From assembly GCF_019279795.1 (NCBI RefSeq), contig NC_056747.1, positions 1,000,256,406 through 1,000,320,405 of the forward strand: a DNA stretch of 64,000 nucleotides. Reading direction: 5' to 3'. This DNA is from Protopterus annectens. Its lineage: Eukaryota; Chordata; Ceratodontiformes; Protopteridae. Position numbers and translations under genes: made by a program. Below, piece after piece: positions 45,390 to 57,397 of this stretch. The notes beneath the pieces are model-generated. The model ran no database searches. It saw only the letters and a program-made list of their open reading frames with translations, and was not told the DNA's origin. Position 1 is the first letter of the stretch. Every line of letters begins with the position of its first letter.

Positions 45390-47555
45390 TAAGTGATATT
45401 TTTTTTCAAAATTCAATGCACCTCTTAACTCTAGTTCACAGCAACCTATTTGGAATTAGGTATAGAGACCCTATACAACCATGTCAGTGGCTGAATAGAG
45501 GCTGCTGTATCTACTATAAGTAAGCCCAAAAAAAACAAATCACACTGGTGAAATTCTAACCGTAATAGTGTATATCAATCCATCCATCCTCAACCTCTTT
45601 ATAACAAAAGGTAAAAAACTCTAGCTAAAATCAGGAAGAACTCCCATAATGATAAGAACTCTCTAATTAAACTAAACAGTAGTCTAGGAGGACTACTAAA
45701 GTCTAACAAAGCCAATTATGAGGTCAAGATAGCCTAATAGGTTAAAGACAACTACAAGGCCTTCTACAAATATGTCTGTAACCTCAAAAGCAGCACACAG
45801 CAGTGTACTGATCTGGTGGTCAGTATTGCCACCAGCAGAGAGACATAGCAAATCTGCTGGCTGATAAATTCAGCTCAATTTTCAACTGCACTTCCCCCTG
45901 CTTCCACATTGAAATACCTACTAGCATAGCCCATCAAACTATTAGCAGGTAGCAGGTCCTGATGTTGCCCATTAAAGCCAAAAACACAGCCTCATTGAGT
46001 CTCAACAATAACCTGGGATACCTCCTAAATAGCTTGAAACATGACCTATCAGGATCACTTGAGTCACTTTTCAACTATAGCCTCAAAAGTAGGTTTGTAC
46101 AGTGAGACTGGAGGACTGCAATGGTTATCCCACTTCACAAAGGTAGACCATCAGCTGACCCTGGAAACTACAGACCCATTACTTTGACTAGCTCAAGTCA
46201 TGGAACAAATTATCATGAAAATGATCAGCAAAGGGATCCCTATCAGATGGTCAAGTTTTCCGAAACTCAAACTTGATATGGTCAGGACCATATGATCGTG
46301 TTTCCAAAAACTCAAACATCATAAAAAAAATCTACCCTATTTTGCATTTTTGCAGGGGGCAAGCCCTGCCTGCACCCCCTACAACTCCTGAAAATTATAT
46401 ATGACCAAGGAAGTCATGACTGGTGAGACTACCTCCATTAAGAGACTGGTCTCCAGTGGTGTACCTCAGGGCTTCGTGTTAGGGCTGCTCCTATTCAGCA
46501 TTTACATTTCAGAGATAAAGTCTAATCATATCTGACTAAGTTTGCAAATGACTGCAAATTGGGAGCTATCATAGATTCCAGCCACAACACAAACATCTTC
46601 CAAGATGGTCTAACATAGGCAAATTAGTGGTGCTAAATTTACAGATTAAAACTCAATACCAAGAAATGCATTATAGTGCCTTTTTGAAAAAAGGCCACCC
46701 AGGCTAATTACTCCATTGATAAGACACCCCTAGAAGCTGAACAGGTAGTCAGGGATCAGGGAACATATATAGACAGTAATCTGGCCTTTGGCCAGCATGT
46801 GGCCAAGGTAGTAAGAAAAATCATTCTGTATTGCCCAACTTATAAGCTTGGGCATGGTATCCAGGTCCATGGAACTCACAGGGCCAATTTATTTGGCCCT
46901 CACATGACACATCATTGGGTATAATGCCCCCTTCAGCATGTACCTGACAAGACATATGCAACAGCTGGATCACCCACAAAGGTTTCTTACCAGGAGAATC
47001 CAGGGTATAAACACATTGTTCTATATGGATCACCTTAAAGCCCTACCTCTATAGTTTGTCGTCTACAAGTTACTGATAAGTGATCTATGCCTGGCATACA
47101 AGACATCCTTGGATCTTGCTCTGATAGACCTTTTCCACATCCACAAAATGAGCAGCATCAGAACCATTAAATCCAAGGGTTTAAATTTTGCTTGTGACAT
47201 AAATAGGACATGTTGCTGAGATAGATATGTGTCTCAGAGGATTCTCATGCTCTGGAACAGACTCCCCATCTATGCAAAGCAGATTTCCTCGCCAACCCTA
47301 TTTAATTGTAATGTCGACCAATTGATGGGAAATTGGAAATTTACCCTGGGTCTTGCCTCAATGTCTCTGACAGAGGCAGATATTAACTATGCCAAAAGTA
47401 ATATACCCCCCACATAACCTTTTGAAACATCCTAACATACCCCCTCCTAAAAATGACCAAGATACAGAGGGACACAGTTGGTTTGGGTTGTGCAGCTAGG
47501 CTTATAAAGGTCATGGTAGCCATTAGTCTAGTATATATTACAGTATTGTACAGTA
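45390..47555 (+). mobile_element. CR1 LINE inserted into the DIRS-type element
   Basis: Plus-strand, decayed. It begins in the endonuclease-RT linker (like 26,960) and runs through RT. GVPQGFVLGLLLFSIYISEI is at about 46,450-46,510, then KFANDCKLGAIID, where FADD is FAND. The C-terminus is QRILMLWNRLPIYAKQIS (47,229 on). The 3' UTR ends near 47,550. An unrelated ~155-base insert replaces part of the RT at 46,245-46,400. DIRS coding sequence lies on both sides, on the opposite strand. Confidence 0.85.
46245..46400. mobile_element. Unknown short element with internal palindromes, replaces RT sequence
   Basis: It contains the palindrome atatggtc-ag-gaccatat, two copies of a ccgaaactcaaac/ccaaaaactcaaac motif, and the G/C-rich gcagggggcaagccctgcct. 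CR1 coding before it ends at the LVCKAMECII-equivalent block and resumes about 130 codons later, so host sequence was lost at or after insertion. MITE-like in character, family unknown. Confidence 0.55.
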
Positions 47556-47571
47556 TAGTCTAGTATATATT

Positions 47572-47692
47572 ACAGGGAAGTACATATTGTGGGAAGAAAT
47601 AGCGAGGTAATTGTTATGGCTAGGCTTGTATAGGCCCTAGCCTAGTACCAACCTATGAACCTATGAATCTATATACCTATGAACCTATATGG
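47572..47692 (+). mobile_element. CR1 3' end, very short extra copy
   Basis: gggaagtacatattgtggga, then attgttatggctaggcttgt, then tail units aacctatgaacctatgaatc. It is a separate 3' end 20 bases after that of the preceding copy, so it is an independent, strongly truncated insertion or a 3' duplication. Confidence 0.8.
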
Positions 47693-47694
47693 GA

Positions 47695-48900
47695 ATATTC
47701 CTTTTTCAAGAAAAGAAAAAAAAACTTCTGTCATTCAGACCTTCTTATGTAAAGTCCTGGAGCAGAATTTTGTCATGTGATTGTTGTGATTGAAGGCAAA
47801 AAGATCTAGTTGAGCTATTCCCCACAGCTGGATCAATTCTTGGAAGACCCCTGAATTCAATTTCTCTATGTGAGGGTCTGTTCTGATTCTACTCAACTTG
47901 CCTGCCACACAATTTTACTCTTGCCAGTATGTATGATGTCTCTTGGGTGATATTGTTCTGCAAAACTATATCCAAGGCTAATATGGTTAGCTTGCACAGA
48001 GGGTAAGATATGGTTCCTCCTTGGTTGTTTATGTATTACATCATTGTGGTGTTATTTGTAAATACTTGTAGAGATCTCATGGACCATAGGTGATTGAGAG
48101 AACTGAGAGCATTTATAAGTGCCAGCTTCTCTTATTTTAATGTATTTTGGTCTGTCTTTTCTATTCCAAAAACCCTGCACTTTTATCCCCATAGACATTG
48201 CTCCCCAAGCAAAGTCCAAGGCATCTGTTGATACCAACTGTGCTGGAGCAAGGAGAAAGTATGAGAGACATGGATTCTGTTTAGTGTCACCACCACAAAA
48301 TCTCCATTTTTTACAAACCCTAAAACTGGAAACTGGAATTCCAGAGGATGTTAATGTTGGGACTATACAGATCTCAGGTATCATTAGATTCTTCTCATCT
48401 AGAGTCATGCAAGAGGGATCATGATAATCAGAGAAGCCATAAGACCCAAAATCCAGAGAAATTCCCTGACTGAGACAGTGGTCTGAGTGGAATAACTCAG
48501 GAATAGAACTAGAAACAAATCTACTTTTTCCTGTGGAAGGAAAGCTCTTTGAACTGGTGTCCAGGGAATATCCTAGGAAGACAATTCTGTCAGAAGAAAT
48601 CAAACAAGATTTTTGTATGTTGTCTTGGAACCCCCAGTCTGCATCCAGTTGACACTTTGAAAAAGACTCTGTTAAGACAAGCAACATGTCTAAGTAATGA
48701 AATAAAGCAGTAGGGTATCACAAGAGCTAGACACTTTGTAAATTCTCTTTGAGAAGTGGACAGACCAAAGGGTAATGAAGATAACCCATATATCTGAAAC
48801 TATATGTTGCCAAAGAGAGAAATGGAAGAAAATACTTTCTGAAAGGATTAAGGGCTAAGTAGGAAGTGGGGAGGGAGTTAAAAGTAATTAAAAGTCACAT
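47695..48900 (-). pseudogene. DIRS-type reverse transcriptase and RNase H relic
   Basis: Minus strand. RT: SLPFGLSTSQREFTKCLALV at about 48,780-48,720 (family LPFGLSTAPR-F-K), then FHYLDMLLVLTE, where the YLDD active site reads YLDM. An open 211-codon stretch (48,687-48,052) has KSCLISSDRIVFLGYSLDTS (family EKS-L-P---I-FLG). It continues to RNase H: VSTDALDFAWGAM (TDAS-xxGWGA) and KYIKIREAGT (HINxxEL). Below it comes YINNQGGT (INKQGGT). These are DIRS features. They are absent from LINEs and differ from LTR elements. A mutated active site, stops, and a CR1 inserted at 45,390-47,692 show it is dead. Confidence 0.8.
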
Positions 48901-49059
48901 GACAGTCAATAAAAACTTCATTTCATCTTACAAAGTACAATTTCTGTCTAGAATAAAAGGTAAAGTGGAAGTTTTTACCCACAAAGGGAATGTATCTGTT
49001 TAGAAACGGGAAAGTGCTAGCTGAACTTCAATCCTCAAATGTCTGCAAGAGTAGAGTAA

Positions 49060-49400
49060 TTTAGTGGCATGAAAGGTTTGAAGGTCTTGACAGCCAAACC
49101 TGGCTTTTAGTCACTGCAGTTTGAGTTGACTAATGATATGGGCATATGGAAGGTGCCATGAAAGCTTCTGAAGCTGGCCAGTTATATCCTTAGCAGGATT
49201 TAACACAATATAACTAAAAATATGGCAGCCGTGATCCATATGATGAAAATCCCTAATGATTCTTAACTGCAGCCATCAAATTGCACATGAAATTAAACAT
49301 GATCGCTTACATGGAACCACAAACAAGAATCAATACTTCTATAGCCATGGACACCCCTTCATACCAATGTATTTTGGTAAATGATTGTCCCAACAAGTTG
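49060..49400. repeat. Left-hand terminal repeat of the DIRS-type element
   Basis: 49,060-49,215 matches the reverse complement of 44,440-44,600. The pair flanks the DIRS coding pieces in inverted orientation. Similarity fades beyond about 49,260, so the outer end is uncertain. Confidence 0.6.
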
Positions 49401-49404
49401 CATG

Positions 49405-49925
49405 AATAATTAAAACATAATCTGCCACTCATAACTTCATTACTGTAGGGGTTTCTTTAGCATTCTGATAAACTTCTCTCACCCTGACATTTTAAAAGTT
49501 CAGTACTTAAATCAATATAGTGTTCTCCTAGCTGTTCATATGAAAAAATGCTCAGATTAAATGAAGTCATAAACATCAGCCACAATTCAGAGTAGCAGTC
49601 TGGGTGTTTCTCCAAATGCTGAACAGTCTGAGGAACTTACTATTCTATAAAAGTTGATATTCTCAAGGTAATGGCAATGGTTGTTATTCAGCTCACCCCA
49701 TCTCATTAGTGATTAGGCTGCTGACACATCTGAACCATGTCTTTAACCCTTTTCACCATAACTGATCCCTAACTAATTATTTGTTAAATGTCTGTGGCTT
49801 CATTCCACATCTTCCTCACCACTCAGGAAAGATGGATTCTTTGACATGATCTCCTGCATTGACACAGGACAGATGTCATTTCTTTCTTTTCTGGCTTCAT
49901 AACTGCCAATGCTCTGCAACATTTC
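49405..49925. other. Unassigned
   Basis: No gene or recognisable element seen. Confidence 0.35.
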
Positions 49926-49929
49926 TTTT

Positions 49930-50890
49930 TTATTTCCATAATAAATTTTTATTGAAATATATTTTCCAAAAATATTACAAAAATACAATAAACATCACAC
50001 ACATAATACACTATAACTACTACAAACCATTTATACAATATCTACATGAAATGCTTCCTACATTTAATATATGCCTAAAATCAGTATCATGCTAATATAA
50101 TATTGAAGACCTTTTCCCATATTTTTGGGTTATTAATATTTTTGTTAGTTTGTTTCAGAAGTAATTTATGTGCTAGTATATGTTTTATAAATTATTCCAT
50201 GATGTCTTATGTGGTTCTAGCCAATTTGTGGCTATATAGAGTTTCATCAGCAAAAAATATTCATACAAATAATAGTTTGCGATCTGGAAAGCTCTCTTGG
50301 AGGAATGTGTAGAATCATAAATTCCCATGACAGTGTAGAACTTTGATAACCCATCTTTTGCAGTTGTACTTTAAGTTTATATACTCATTTACAACTCAGA
50401 ACATATGAAGAAGATCTTGATCTGCACAGTATAGACAAATTGGAGAATTCCTAGGGTTAAATTTATGTAATCTAAGATGTGTGTAATATGCATTGTTCCA
50501 AATCATCAATTGCGTGTACATCAGTTTTTGAAAAGAAACTGATTTCCTAGTTATATCAATAGCTTTTAATATCTGATTGTCTGTTACTGTTACTTTGTTT
50601 ACCCAATACTCTGAAAGCAAAATTTTGTCCTGAAATTTCAAATCCTTAATTAATTTGTATGCAGTTGCTATAAATTTAGTGTCTTGGATAGCTTGCCACA
50701 ATTCAGAGCACTTATCCACAAATCCAGCTGCAGGTTTAAAGTTCATAAAATAGCTCAAGGCAAGTTCTCTGCAACATTTCTGCACTGCCATTCTTCTAGG
50801 GTGATGCTGTAGAGGGACAGTGCAGTACTTCCTTCCAGATTAAAATCTAGGTCTTCAGGAATATGGACATGGGATCTCTTGCAGTTTTTG
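49930..50890 (-). pseudogene. L1/Tx1-type LINE, ORF2 C-terminal part and 3' UTR
   Basis: The minus-strand frame 50,791-50,396 (131 aa) contains LMYTQLMIWNNAYYTHLRLH, then SPICLYCADQDLLHMF. The L1-clade pattern is Y-R-Y-TP-RL ... CxxC ... LLHMFWEC. Downstream, the 3' UTR ends in an A/T-rich stretch (about 49,930) resembling the 3' end near 21,330. The 5' truncated end abuts the CR1 at 50,898. It is distinct from CR1 in having a CxxC finger near the C-terminus. Confidence 0.8.
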
Positions 50891-50897
50891 TACTTAA

Positions 50898-51522
50898 GGT
50901 TCATAGGTTCATAGGTTTGTACTATGCTATCAGCCCTAGGGCCTATACAAGCTTAGCTATAACAATTCCCTGGCTATTTCTTCCCGCACTATTTACTTCC
51001 CTGGACACCTGTCTAGCAGGGTGACTAACGTGATCCCCAGGGTGTATTTCCTTTCTCCCATCCAATCATCAAGGTTCATTTTAAAGAGGGTCAAAGAGGC
51101 GCTCTGCTTGACATGTATGGGCAGTCTATTCCAGAGTCTGGGGAGTCTCTGCGTCAGGAACCTATCCCTCCAGCATGTTTTGTTTATTGTTATGACAAGA
51201 TTTAGATCCCTGGAGTGTGTGGCTCTGAGAGATTGGAATTTCTTTAAGTGTAGCATGTCCAACAGCTTTGGGTTTGACATGGCCTTGTATGTTAAGCAGA
51301 GATCGCCTTGGAGTAGACAATATGTGACAGAGTATAGCTGGGGTTTTTTAAGGTGGTCAGCATATGGCATCTGCTTTAGGCCTGTGATTCTTTTAATGAG
51401 GTATTTCTGTGGCCTTTCCAGTTCTTGCAGATGTCTTGAGAGGTACATACCAAATGGGGTGTTGTATTCTATAATGGGTCTAATGAGGGATGAGTACAGT
51501 GGGACATTCAAGTTGACATGAG
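50898..51522 (-). mobile_element. CR1 LINE, 3' quarter, young-looking copy
   Basis: The tail has two units (aggttcataggttcatagg) at 50,898. One uninterrupted frame from 51,511 to 50,993 (172 aa) covers SLIRPIIEYNTPFGMYLSRH through INKTCWRDRFLTQRLPRLWN to the natural stop. It is 5'-truncated just upstream, with no lesion in the remaining coding part, which suggests recent insertion relative to its neighbours. Confidence 0.92.
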
Positions 51523-51559
51523 TGAGGCCTACTGCAAGAAATTCAGACTTATATCCTGG

Positions 51560-51844
51560 TCTTAATATGCAAACAATTACCTGGCCTGTTTCTTACATAC
51601 ATAAAGGCAAATGACTTGCCTCCATATGGGTGAAGTACCTAGCTATGTATATCAACAGTGGTTTGGTTATATAAATAGTGTACACCAGAATAGGAGGGGT
51701 GGTGATTGTAATAATTTTTCGGAACAAGTGGAGCTTAATTGGATTCTTAGGATGCAAGCACACAAGCATCCAGGGTTGAATAGTCAAGTGAACATTAAGC
51801 CCGTTTTAAGTGGATGGAAACTAAAGTTGTATAGACACAAGTAA
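51560..51844 (+). pseudogene. Penelope-like element, GIY-YIG C-terminal part
   Basis: An open frame (51,611-51,844) contains FSEQVELNWILRMQAHKHPGLN, then about twenty residues to the stop. The E-x-WI-x-L...PGLN ending is characteristic of the GIY-YIG endonuclease of Penelope-like retroelements. Only about 78 codons remain, with no RT upstream because the CR1 insertion ends at 51,522. A hammerhead-like motif follows 107 bases after the stop, the same order as at 6.4-5.8 kb on the other strand. Confidence 0.6.
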
Positions 51845-51950
51845 TAGGTTTTATTGCTGGTTATGATGTCACTTTGGTGCCAATTTTGTGTGCATATGAT
51901 TGGTTGTAATGTATTTTAAATATGTCTTTATTTTTTAAGATTTTATAAGG

Positions 51951-51990
51951 ATCTGAAGAAGCAACTTGCTAAAGCGCTTGTCCTTTTTGT
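51951..51990 (+). ncRNA. Hammerhead-ribozyme-like motif, probably degraded
   Basis: CTGAAGA (51,953-51,959), a perfect 4 bp stem II (agca 51,960-51,963 with tgct 51,967-51,970), then aaagcgcttgtc, where a canonical core would have GAAA first. The GTC at 51,980-51,982 is at the usual cleavage-triplet position. Loss of the core G should reduce activity. It lies in the 3' UTR of the Penelope-like relic. Confidence 0.45.
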
Positions 51991-52019
51991 TCATTAAACA
52001 TTCTACATAAATGAAGGTT

Positions 52020-55000
52020 CTGCCATGGTTGCCCAGTCAGTGTTGTTTTGCATGATCTCAATGTGATGCCACAGCATGTGGAGCAGCATATAAATGGTTT
52101 CCATGGACAGCAGTAGAGTTAACCAACACTATGCAAGTATTTTATAACATAGCCTGGTTCTCTGAGGTCCTAAGATCAACTGATTGCACCCACATTACCA
52201 TTGGAACTGCCCGGATGACAGTTACATTAAAATGCAATGTACAATGATCACCACCTGCCACCTGTTCTACACAGTGCCCAGTACATCATTTGGAAGGGCT
52301 TTCTCTTTGCCAACTGCCAAGTGGTGAACAATATACACAGTATTACAATGTGTGCCACTGAGGCAGTTCCTATAATTCTTACATCTGGCACATGTTCAAC
52401 CCATACCAGCATGTCATGTGGGGTGACTCCCTACAGAGCCATCTAGTTATTAGGTATACACATAGTCATGTACATAGACCAGGATGTGTAGTTCCCATTT
52501 AAATAGGCAGATTTTTACAGCTGAGACAGTTACAATACCATATAGTCAGGGTCTCAGAATATTGTTGAATGTCTGTTAAGACTCCGAAGGTGTGTTAGAA
52601 TTCCTAATGGGATTATTTCACTATGTGGATAGGTCTGGTGGAAAACTGCACTTTGCACCTGAGACCAGCAGTCCATTATTCACAAAGTGCACAATGTTCC
52701 ATAATATGGTAATACAAAAGTGATTACAATGTAGGAACATGGGATTACTGCCTGAGAGAGCTGTTTTAGTTGTGAATGAAGAGGCAGGCATGGAATCATT
52801 GAAGGAACCACGGGAGAGACACCTCATACAAGTTAGGATGGGTGCAGTACATTGTAACAGCAGCAATGAGACAGCTCTGGGGTTGCAAGTATATTCCATG
52901 GTAAAGATAACACAGAATAAAACTGATGCATACATTTTCACACTCAAGCTATGAAGTTACAGTGCACTGACTAGCCATGCATCAGACATGATCCTACACA
53001 CACAAATGCCAGAGGGTGGGCATTAATGGCTATGGCTATATGTAGTACTCTCTAAGCCTGTGGGGAATAAAAGGTTGTGTTACTGTGAGAATCACAGTGG
53101 TCAGCCTGGTAAGGGATCCCAACAGTTGGGCCTGATGACTGTTGTTGGCAACGATCATGAGTTTGGCCATGCCTAGGTATGATGACTGCCATTTCCAAGA
53201 GTGACTGCAATGCAGAGTATGGAAAAGTGCATGCCATCTGTCTGAATCCTTCTTGTAACCTGCCACTCATCTGGTTAATTGCCCATCCATGACCAGGGGG
53301 GCCTGCATGTTTGCTTCAAATCACTGTATGACAGGCTACTTTGCATGTATTTTAAGTTTAAGTATTTTCATCATCTGTGTCTTCATAAAGGCCACACAGC
53401 AAGATCATCAACTCTACTATGGTGTGTTTGTGTTGTGGTTATCTGTACCTGGATTACTGATTTGTTCATTTGCTGATAGTTACTAAGTATAGTACCTGGT
53501 GTAGGGGAAGTCCTGGAGTCATGACAATGGCAGTCAATAGTACTCATCTCCCCTACACACACTGGAGGCAGAGCAGCTGACAGATACCATTTGTGATGGC
53601 AATGTTTGTGTAGCATGGGTGAGACTCACCCTAACAGGATGTCCTGCACTGAACATAGGTGATGTCATATATTTGGCCTACCCCTCCACTGTCATCTCAA
53701 ATGTGGAGGGTGTGAGTGTACCCCACAATGTTAGTGTACCTGCCAATGTCACTGTATAATTTGAAAGCACTATGTGCACATTGCCATGCTTATAAATCAC
53801 AGGTGACCTACTGACATCAGATATATACTAACCCATTTTGCTGGACTCTCCTCTAGTGGATCCGTTCAAAGCATAAAGACGGCATGCTCATAGCACTACT
53901 GAAACAACACTACACTGACACATGCCAGTTCTGTGAATAGCATACAGGGATATGCATACCTTGTGGTACAGGATATCACTGTAACGACCTTAACATACTT
54001 GGAAAACAGATATGCAGAACTGTATGTGAGTCAGTGTACACTTGTAAATGTACCTGCTATTTCAAACATCGTGCATCCCTTAAATTCAGGTAGCCATCAC
54101 CAGACCAACTCCCTCATGCAACCCACATGTGAGCATGAGGATTCATTCACTTTTTCTGGACAAGACTGAAATAAACTCTTCCACTTCTGTGAGATGCTTC
54201 TGTGGTATTGGCACACCTCCTGTTGTGGACCTGTCCCTGGCAATGTCTTATGCCTTAGTTATAGCATTCGGTATTGTATCTTTGACCCTGTGATGTATCT
54301 GTACTGATGGCCCTGTTGTGGCCATCCACAACATTAATGTCTTGCGCTACTCCCTAACACACCCAGTCTAGGAAAGTCTTGTCAATTTTCCCTTTTTCCA
54401 CAATGTGTTTGCCATGAATGCTTAAGGATTGCAGAAACAACTTAATTTCCTGACTATTAGAAGAAAGATACCCAGACAATTCCAGTAGCAGTAGGAGTAA
54501 TGGGTCTAATAAAAAAGAATCTGCAGTTATATGCTACCAACATATATAACTCCAAATGAATTGCAAAGGAGTCAATTCTGGCACATTGCAGGTGCTGTGA
54601 ATAGCACTTTTGGCTAACATCAAAGATTAACACAATATTAATTTCATGAACTTTAATTATACCTTGACTAAAGAATGGTGTCTGTGCCTGTCATAGTATT
54701 AGAAACCCAGCGATCATGGAGAAATTAAACTATGTGAAGTCTTCCACCTGTTGCCTCTCTCTTAAGTGTACGGCAGGACATGTACACCTGTGAGTTGCAC
54801 AATTCCATCAGAATGTTTGTGTGTGTGTGTGTGTGTGTGTGTGGGGAGGGGGGTTCACCATCCTTGGTTGAAACCTATTTCTCAGTATTGACCATCAGTT
54901 GCCAGCCACATGCTTGTTTGCTGTTGTGCTGTCACCATTCCTACAGTGTCTCATACCAATAGCAGTAACTGGCATTTTATCAGTACCCACCTACCTGTAG

Positions 55001-55140
55001 AAGCAAGAAGACAGATGGTAGTACTGTGGACATCCTGTACCTCTCCCGTCTATAAACAGAACTATGTAATGACCTGTGTACAGTGGCTACTGTTTCCCCT
55101 GCAGCAAACCTTACATGCATACACATAGGCCAAAGTGTGT
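52020..55140. other. Unassigned 3.1 kb
   Basis: Mixed composition, less AT-rich than flanks, many short words in the style of 900-1700. No frame shows a motif. Includes a short (GT) run at 54,817-54,842. It may be non-coding body of a large DNA transposon, but no terminal repeats were found. Confidence 0.3.
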
Positions 55141-55149
55141 ACCCCACTT

Positions 55150-55300
55150 TGGGCATTTACCTGACATTTCTTTATGCTGTATTCTCTGTGATGATAAGCC
55201 CCCTAGCTAGACATTTACTTGTCATATACTCATGCTATGTTCTCCGTTATGGTAACCCCCCTAGCTGGACCCTTACTTGTCATGCCCATGTGCTATATTA
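55150..55300. repeat. Short minisatellite, ~58 bp period, 2.5 units
   Basis: Units start near 55,155, 55,213 and 55,271. Each has tttacttgtcat-like, atgctatgttctc-like and ccccctagctgga-like blocks. Confidence 0.75.
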
Positions 55301-55501
55301 CTTAATCTCATCTACTGTTTCCTTTCTGTTCCTTTTGCTGTCATCCACCATGGGTACTCAGTAGGCACATTGTCTTCTTCCATTATACTTATTATACTTT
55401 ATCACACACACAGTTGAGTGTCTCCCCACGGCGTTCTTATTTGTGATTTGTTCCTGTTTATATGGTTAGCTATAAAAAGGTGACAGCAGGTTTTATCTCA
55501 C

Positions 55502-55611
<110 letters not shown>

Positions 55612-55699
55612 TCACACTTACAGTTGTAATGACTGTACATCTCAAAATTTGACCAGGGCCCTGGGGGGTTTACCATAATCTTTTTGATGAGTTTGATAG

Positions 55700-57250
55700 C
55701 ATTTTTTACATTCACCTGAGTTAGCACTAAATCAGACAGATGAGGCATTTTAACATCTCATTTGAAGAACTGCATACTTAGGAGTGCAGCAAGTCTTCCC
55801 CTCCCACAAACACAATACCGGACTGCAGTTTCTAGCAGCTCTGTTATAGCATTGTTCAAGTTTTGATTTTTGTGATGCCTGGAGATTAGTAAGGATGGGA
55901 ACACCATAATGTAGTGAGGGGAGGAGCCACAAAGTAGCAAGTGCAGCTTTAGTTACATTGGTAATTAAGTTTTTGGCTCTATAAAGCAACCCTAGTTTTT
56001 CATGAATTTTTCTTATGCAATTTTGTACATGTAGGTCAAATTTGAGATTATCATCCACTATCATCCCTAATAATTTGCTGTGAGAAGTGACTAGATTATC
56101 AAGAGAGAACTTTAAATGTTGTTTCTTTCGTGTGGGAGGGATTTAAGGAAAAAAGTAGTTTGTTTATTTAGGATTGAGCATACATTATGAGTTACAAGGC
56201 CATGTTTCAGTTGCTGTTAAAGCTTCCTGAGTAATTTTTTGGAGTTGTGCAACATTGTCAGATGTGCAGATGACTAAGGAGTCATCTGCATACTGTATTA
56301 TGGAGGCCTGTTGTGTGGATGTGTGGAGGGTGTTGGTGAGAATGTCAGGAACCAAGGATAGTGCCTTGTGTTATATCAGCGGTGAGTGGGAGATGAGAGA
56401 GGGTAGAGTGCCATTTTTCTGACTGATACTGATTGGATAGAAAATGTCGAACTGTATAAGGGTAGGCTGAGAGAGACCTAATGAGGACACCTGAAGTAGA
56501 AGTTTGCTGTGACAAACTTTGTCAAAGGCATTAGGAGTCTAGTTTGCTACAATCTGTAGCTTTATTTACAGTATCTATATAAGTTAGAAGTGCAGTGTTA
56601 GCAATATGGAAAACATGTTGTGTGGGGAGCACAGGTTCTTCCTGCAGGTGATAGTTTAGCAATGTTTTAATACATTTTTCAAGTATTTTGGAGAGGGTCG
56701 AATGAGATTGCTATAGGTCTAACGTTAGTAATGTCTGTTGAATTTCCTCCTTAGTGCAAAAGGATAACATGTGACTTTTTCCAGAGAGAGGGAACATGGG
56801 AATGGGATTCCTGGACTGACCTATTTATAAGGCTTGTGACTGGGTAGGCAATGCTATTGGCTGCTATTTTAAGGTATTCACTTGGAAGATCATCAGCTGA
56901 AGTATAGCATGGTTTGACTTTATTTAAGAGTAGTTTTATTTAGGATGTGGAAAGTGAAAGTGGATGTGGTGAGACATGGCTGCTGGGCAGGCTTAGGATT
57001 AGATGTTATGGAATCCTTGGTTAGAGATACAATACTATCTATGAAATAAGAGTTTAATTGTATTGCGATTTCAAGCGATAACTTAGTGGGAAAGGGATTA
57101 GGGGTGAATTTATAGCGGAGTTGCAACATTTCTTTAATGGCTGTCCAGAATGTTTTAGGGTTGTGTTTACTATTATTCTGAAAGTTATTATAGTATAATT
57201 TTTGTCCTTCTCAATGTGCATTTTAGTATGATTGCAAAACGTTCTGAAGT
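55700..57250 (-). pseudogene. Second non-CR1 LINE: RT relic (L2/Jockey-like)
   Basis: Minus strand. 57,129-56,920 has LNSYFIDSIVSLTKDSI, the linker before RT. About 56,380-56,270 gives DITQGTILGS and, after a frame break, QYADDSLVICTSDN, a YADD active site. 56,064-55,750 has MIVDDNLKFDLHVQNCIRKI, then LGLLYRAKNLIT and PSLHYGVPILTNLQ. The LG-x-VDxxLxFxxHI and YADD features mark a Jockey/L2-superfamily type LINE. It shares little sequence with the CR1 copies here. Frameshifts are frequent, and no endonuclease was recognised. Confidence 0.7.
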
Positions 57251-57397
57251 TTTCAGGATACTATGGTGTTTTATATTTTGCCCTTCTTTCCATGCCTTTT
57301 CTCTATCCTGTATTAGCATTCTACTATTTTGCAAGAGCCACACTGCATTATTTGGTTTTAGTCTCTTCCTTTTAGGAGGTACACGACTATTTAGGTC

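Noticed and set aside
48119-48424. 101-aa plus-strand open frame
   Set aside because: Antisense of the DIRS RNase H region; no motif of its own.
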